A DNA stretch of 37,826 bases, taken from contig CAMBCF010000044.1 in NCBI GenBank assembly GCA_945864585.1, positions 1 through 37,826 on the forward strand, in the 5' to 3' direction. Below the pieces are notes generated by a model. That model was given only the letters and a program-made list of their open reading frames with translations. It did not search any database and had not been told where the DNA came from. Positions within the stretch are counted from its first letter, which is position 1. Each line of letters opens with the position of its first letter. The translations under genes were made by a program, and so were the position numbers. This stretch comes from Bordetella parapertussis. GTDB lineage: Bacteria; Pseudomonadota; Gammaproteobacteria; Burkholderiales; SG8-41. Positions 34,618 to 37,826 of the stretch are shown in pieces.

Positions 34618-35817
34618 ATGCGCTTCGAATTCAAAGGCATAACGCCGGACGGCCAAATCAAGCGCTTGCAATTGCAGGCGCTGGATGAGGCCAGCGCGCG
34701 TGACCAGGCTTCAGGCATGGGCTATGCGGTACTCTCAATCAGTCGTCGCGCAGACTTGTCTTCGCTATGGAAATACTCCCGCGAACGATTTCCGGTATTG
34801 CTGTTCAGCCAGGAACTGTTAGTGTTACTCAATGCCGGATTGCCCTTGGTCGTCGCCATCGAAACCCTTGCTGAAAAGGAACGCCACGCCAGCCTGCGCA
34901 ATGTGCTGGAACGCATAGCGGGCACGCTGCGGCAGGGCCGCACATTGTCGGCGGCGCTCGAACAGCACCCAGACACTTTCAGTGCGCTTTACATTGCCAC
35001 GGTACGAGCCAGTGAACGCACCAGCGATCTCGGGCCGACGCTGGCCCGCTATATTGCGTATCAGAACCAGGTCGATGTCTTACGCAAGCGCTTGGTGAAT
35101 GCTTCCATTTACCCCGCGCTACTCATACTGGCGGGCGGGCTCGTCAGCCTGTTTTTACTGCTTTACGTAGTACCGCGCTTCGGCAAAATTTACGAAGAGC
35201 GCAGTACCGATTTACCGTGGATTTCCAAGCTCCTGCTCTATTGGGGGCAGGCAGTGGAAGGCAACGCGCTGTGGGTTCTTGGTGCAGCACTGGTGCTGGG
35301 CATTGCGCTTTGGCAAGTGCTTCGCTTACCCCAGGTACGGGCGAGCATCGAATCGCTGCTATGGCGACTGCCTGCCATTGGCGAGCACATGAAGGTCTAT
35401 CAACTTGCGCGCTTTTACCGCACGATAGGCATGCTGCTGCGCGGTGGCATGCCACTCGTGGCAGCCCTCGACCTGGGTACTGATTTGCTGCATCCGGTCA
35501 TGCGCGAACGTCTGGCGCGCGCCAGCCTGGCCATACGTGAAGGCCGCCCTGTGGCAGAATCCATGGAAACCAACGGCCTGACCACGCCCGTCGCACTGCG
35601 CCTGCTTTTTGTGGGCGGACAAAGTGGCAACATGGGAGAGATGATGGATCGCGTAGCACTGTTTCACGACGAGGAGATCAGCCGCTGGGTGGATTGGTTC
35701 ACGCGGTTGTTTGAGCCCATCTTGATGGGCGTCATCGGCATTGTGATCGGCGGCATTGTTATTTTGATGTACATGCCTATTTTTGAGCTTGCGGGAAGCC
35801 TGAAAAAAGTGCGGTAA
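34618..35817 (+). CDS. gspF: Type II secretion inner-membrane platform protein GspF
   Basis: Platform protein that links the ATPase GspE to the pseudopilus. The protein has 399 residues, with two cytoplasmic T2SSF domains (about 65-185 and 265-390), three membrane helices (about 165-190, 215-235, 365-390), and typical stretches FSQELLVLLNAGLPLVVAIETL and QLARFYRTIGMLLRGGMPLVAAL. The paired Gly-rich helices fit the family. It precedes gspE. Confidence 0.93.
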   Translation: MRFEFKGITPDGQIKRLQLQALDEASARDQASGMGYAVLSISRRADLSSLWKYSRERFPVLLFSQELLVLLNAGLPLVVAIETLAEKERHASLRNVLERIAGTLRQGRTLSAALEQHPDTFSALYIATVRASERTSDLGPTLARYIAYQNQVDVLRKRLVNASIYPALLILAGGLVSLFLLLYVVPRFGKIYEERSTDLPWISKLLLYWGQAVEGNALWVLGAALVLGIALWQVLRLPQVRASIESLLWRLPAIGEHMKVYQLARFYRTIGMLLRGGMPLVAALDLGTDLLHPVMRERLARASLAIREGRPVAESMETNGLTTPVALRLLFVGGQSGNMGEMMDRVALFHDEEISRWVDWFTRLFEPILMGVIGIVIGGIVILMYMPIFELAGSLKKVR

Positions 35818-35984
35818 GTTCCAACGGCGGCCACACTTTTTCCGCGGCGCAGATCATACAGGCACGCGCAGCGGCATCCAGCACACGCCGGCGCCTCGTT
35901 GAGTTACTCGAAGAGCAACAGGGACTGGCGCCCGATGAATTCGTTTTAACGCTTGGCGCCACCCTGCGCATTGCAACCCTGCGC

Positions 35985-37499
35985 ATGGACGAGCTACGCC
36001 TTGCCACTCCGCTGTTTGACACAGTTCCATTCAGCGAATGCTCGCAACGCAATTGCGTGTTAGTACGTAACGATGCGGGCAACGCGGTTCTGATTACGGA
36101 TGACCCGTTCAACGGTGAGCTGCAATCTTGGGCGGACGAACGCATTCAACACACGCACACATGGGCGCTCGTACATCGTGGCGATCTTATCGCTTATTTG
36201 GCCCGTCACGAAGAGATGCTACGCGCGCTGGATGCCGTGCATGCCACCAACCAACCCGCCTCCGACGAGCAACTGCATCTCGAAGACCTGTCACTCAAAG
36301 CCATCAGCGATGAAACCAGCGAAGTCGTGCGGCTCGTGCATTCCACGTTACGTGACGCGCTGAAAATTGGCGCGAGCGACATCCACCTGGAAACCGTCGC
36401 CAGCGGACTAGTCATCAAATTTCGCATTGATGGCCTTCTTTCTCAGGCCAAGACCCTAACCGATCGCCAGCAGGCCGAGCAGGCGCTATCGCGCATTAAA
36501 GTACTCGCGGAACTTGATGTCACGGAACGTCGCATACCGCAGGACGGGCGTTTCAAGGCTATGGATCGCGGCCGCGCGGTTGATTTCCGGGTATCTATTA
36601 TGCCGAGCATCCATGGTGAAGATGCTGTGTTGCGGGTACTCGACAAGCAATCGCTCTATGAAAGCACACAGCAACAGTTATCACTCGACTCATTGGGCTT
36701 CGAAGACAGTGATGTCCGGCTGCTGCGCCGGTTGTCGCATGAACCCTACGGCATGTTGCTCGTCACCGGCCCGACCGGCAGCGGTAAAACCACAACGCTC
36801 TACGCGGCGATCAGTGAAATCAACAATGGCCAGGATAAAATCGTCACCATCGAAGATCCGGTTGAATATCAATTACCCGGTGTATTGCAAATACCCGTCA
36901 ATGATAAAAAGGGACTCACTTTTGCGCTGGGCCTGCGATCCATTCTGCGGCACGATCCCGACAAGATCATGGTCGGTGAAATTCGCGATCCGGAAACGGC
37001 TAACATCGCCGTGCAATCCGCTCTTACCGGTCACCTTGTTTTTACCACCGTGCATGCGAACAATGTGTTCGATGTGATTGGCCGCTTCATGCACATGAAT
37101 GTAGACCTTTACGGTTTCGTATCAGCACTAAACGCCATCCTCGCGCAACGTCTGGTGCGTCTGATATGCGCGCATTGCGCGCAAGACTACCAGCCCGCGC
37201 CTGGATTACTGGGGGAATCCGGCATCGCCCTCGCCGATGCAGGATCATACCGCTTTCGTATCGGCCGCGGATGTCGCGAATGCCGAGGTTCAGGGTACAA
37301 GGGACGCAAAGCCATCGCTGAACTCATGATACTCAATGACGAACTACGCGAACTCATTACCACACGCGCTTCGGTACGTCAACTCAAGGAAGCCGCGCAC
37401 CGCTCCGGCACACGTCTGCTGCGGGCAGCGGCGCTGGATGCCGTCAAACGAGGCAATACCACACTGGAGGAGATCAACCGTGTCACTTTTGTGGCGTGA
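35985..37499 (+). CDS. gspE: Type II secretion ATPase GspE
   Basis: Hexameric cytoplasmic ATPase driving pseudopilus assembly. From ATG 35985 there are 504 residues: an N-terminal region, DIHLE (Asp box), Walker A GPTGSGKTT at 262-270, Walker B with VGEIRDPETA, the His box TGHLVFTTVHANN, and a tetracysteine zinc module (CAHC and CRECRG). ATG 35985 has no Shine-Dalgarno. The same frame is open upstream to 35787 and encodes sequence resembling a GspE N-terminus (FSAAQIIQARAAA, LVELLEEQQGL), but without ATG, GTG or TTG. The true start is therefore uncertain. The 3' end overlaps gspL by 20 bp. Confidence 0.93.
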   Translation: MDELRLATPLFDTVPFSECSQRNCVLVRNDAGNAVLITDDPFNGELQSWADERIQHTHTWALVHRGDLIAYLARHEEMLRALDAVHATNQPASDEQLHLEDLSLKAISDETSEVVRLVHSTLRDALKIGASDIHLETVASGLVIKFRIDGLLSQAKTLTDRQQAEQALSRIKVLAELDVTERRIPQDGRFKAMDRGRAVDFRVSIMPSIHGEDAVLRVLDKQSLYESTQQQLSLDSLGFEDSDVRLLRRLSHEPYGMLLVTGPTGSGKTTTLYAAISEINNGQDKIVTIEDPVEYQLPGVLQIPVNDKKGLTFALGLRSILRHDPDKIMVGEIRDPETANIAVQSALTGHLVFTTVHANNVFDVIGRFMHMNVDLYGFVSALNAILAQRLVRLICAHCAQDYQPAPGLLGESGIALADAGSYRFRIGRGCRECRGSGYKGRKAIAELMILNDELRELITTRASVRQLKEAAHRSGTRLLRAAALDAVKRGNTTLEEINRVTFVA

Positions 37500-37826
37500 C
37501 CGGCTGCTGATTTCACTCGCGCCCGGCGAGTTAAGCTGGGTAAGGCTGAGCGGCCTGTTAAAACCAGAAGTTCGTGCCAGGAACAGTTTACCCTTCGATC
37601 ACGCGTACGGTGCGCATAACTGGGATGGCGCCGTCGCGGCGCTGCGATCCCAGGTTCCGCGGTGGGAACAGGATAAGCTCACCGTACGCCTCGTGCTTTC
37701 CAATCATTTTGTGCGCTACGTACTGGTGCCACATAGCGACAGCATCAGCGGTCACGATGAAGAAATGGCTCTCGCGCGATTCCACTTCACTAAAGTGCAT
37801 GGCGATGCCAGTCGCGACTGGGACAT
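37480..37826 (+). CDS. gspL: GspL-like type II secretion protein, cut by window end
   Basis: Begins with GTG 37480, seven bases after GGAGGAG, inside the end of gspE. The first 115 residues read MSLLWRDRLLISLAPGELSWVRL..., an actin-like cytoplasmic domain start common to GspL/PilM-type proteins of such clusters. In the T2SS, GspL anchors GspE to the inner membrane. The C-terminal part with the membrane helix lies outside the window, so the assignment rests on position and N-terminal style. Confidence 0.7.
   Translation, partial: MSLLWRDRLLISLAPGELSWVRLSGLLKPEVRARNSLPFDHAYGAHNWDGAVAALRSQVPRWEQDKLTVRLVLSNHFVRYVLVPHSDSISGHDEEMALARFHFTKVHGDASRDWD

Overview
The window looks like core chromosome of a betaproteobacterium; a Nitrosomonadales-like relative is my inference from gene order and protein style, not from a search. 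Coding is GC-rich. The clues are an RpfE-family gene, recJ and prfB in a row, priB between rpsF and rpsR, the run thrS-infC-rpmI-rplT-pheS-pheT-ihfA-merR, and lolD paired with a single LolC/E permease.

Layout. 17-3902 (minus): RpfE-like gene, recJ and prfB; prfB carries the classic programmed +1 frameshift. 3991-5923 (plus): lolC/lolD lipoprotein export, divergent from the previous block. 6014-7544 (minus): small membrane protein, DNA-3-methyladenine glycosylase and a DUF2062 membrane protein. 7566-8376: a small accessory island with an antitoxin gene, a toxin gene broken by one stop codon, and a second truncated copy (about 100 bp) of the DUF2062 5' end. 8389-10770 (plus): comEC. 10945-19523: a complete aminoarabinose (L-Ara4N) lipid A modification locus (arnT, one SMR flippase subunit, arnB, arnC, ArnA split into two overlapping genes, convergent ugd, then arnD). 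19593-21584 (plus): a peroxiredoxin and a PIN-PhoH ATPase. 21587-24695 (minus): rpsF-priB-rpsR-rplI, a terminator, then dnaB. 24903-26231 (minus): class III aminotransferase. 26287-33812 (minus): the thrS to merR translation operon. 33813-34152: bidirectional control region. 34153-37826 (plus): type II secretion genes gspG-gspF-gspE-gspL, the last cut by the window end.

How the genes work together. Ugd makes UDP-glucuronate; the ArnA decarboxylase, ArnB and the ArnA formyltransferase convert it to UDP-L-Ara4FN; ArnC loads it on undecaprenyl phosphate; ArnD deformylates it; the SMR protein flips it; ArnT transfers it to lipid A. This normally lowers sensitivity to cationic peptides. The translation block shows several layers of control: a non-canonical AUA start for infC, a hairpin-rich thrS leader ending in an intrinsic terminator, a terminator between rplT and pheS, and a possible L20 site before rpmI.

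No CRISPR array, prophage, insertion sequence or tRNA gene was seen. The least ordinary signals are the duplication flanking the broken toxin-antitoxin pair, the thrS leader with an 11-nt match to the T-box core, a short AT-rich motif recurring at gene junctions, and a gspE whose conserved N-terminus has no standard start codon. None of these is enough to claim a new system.
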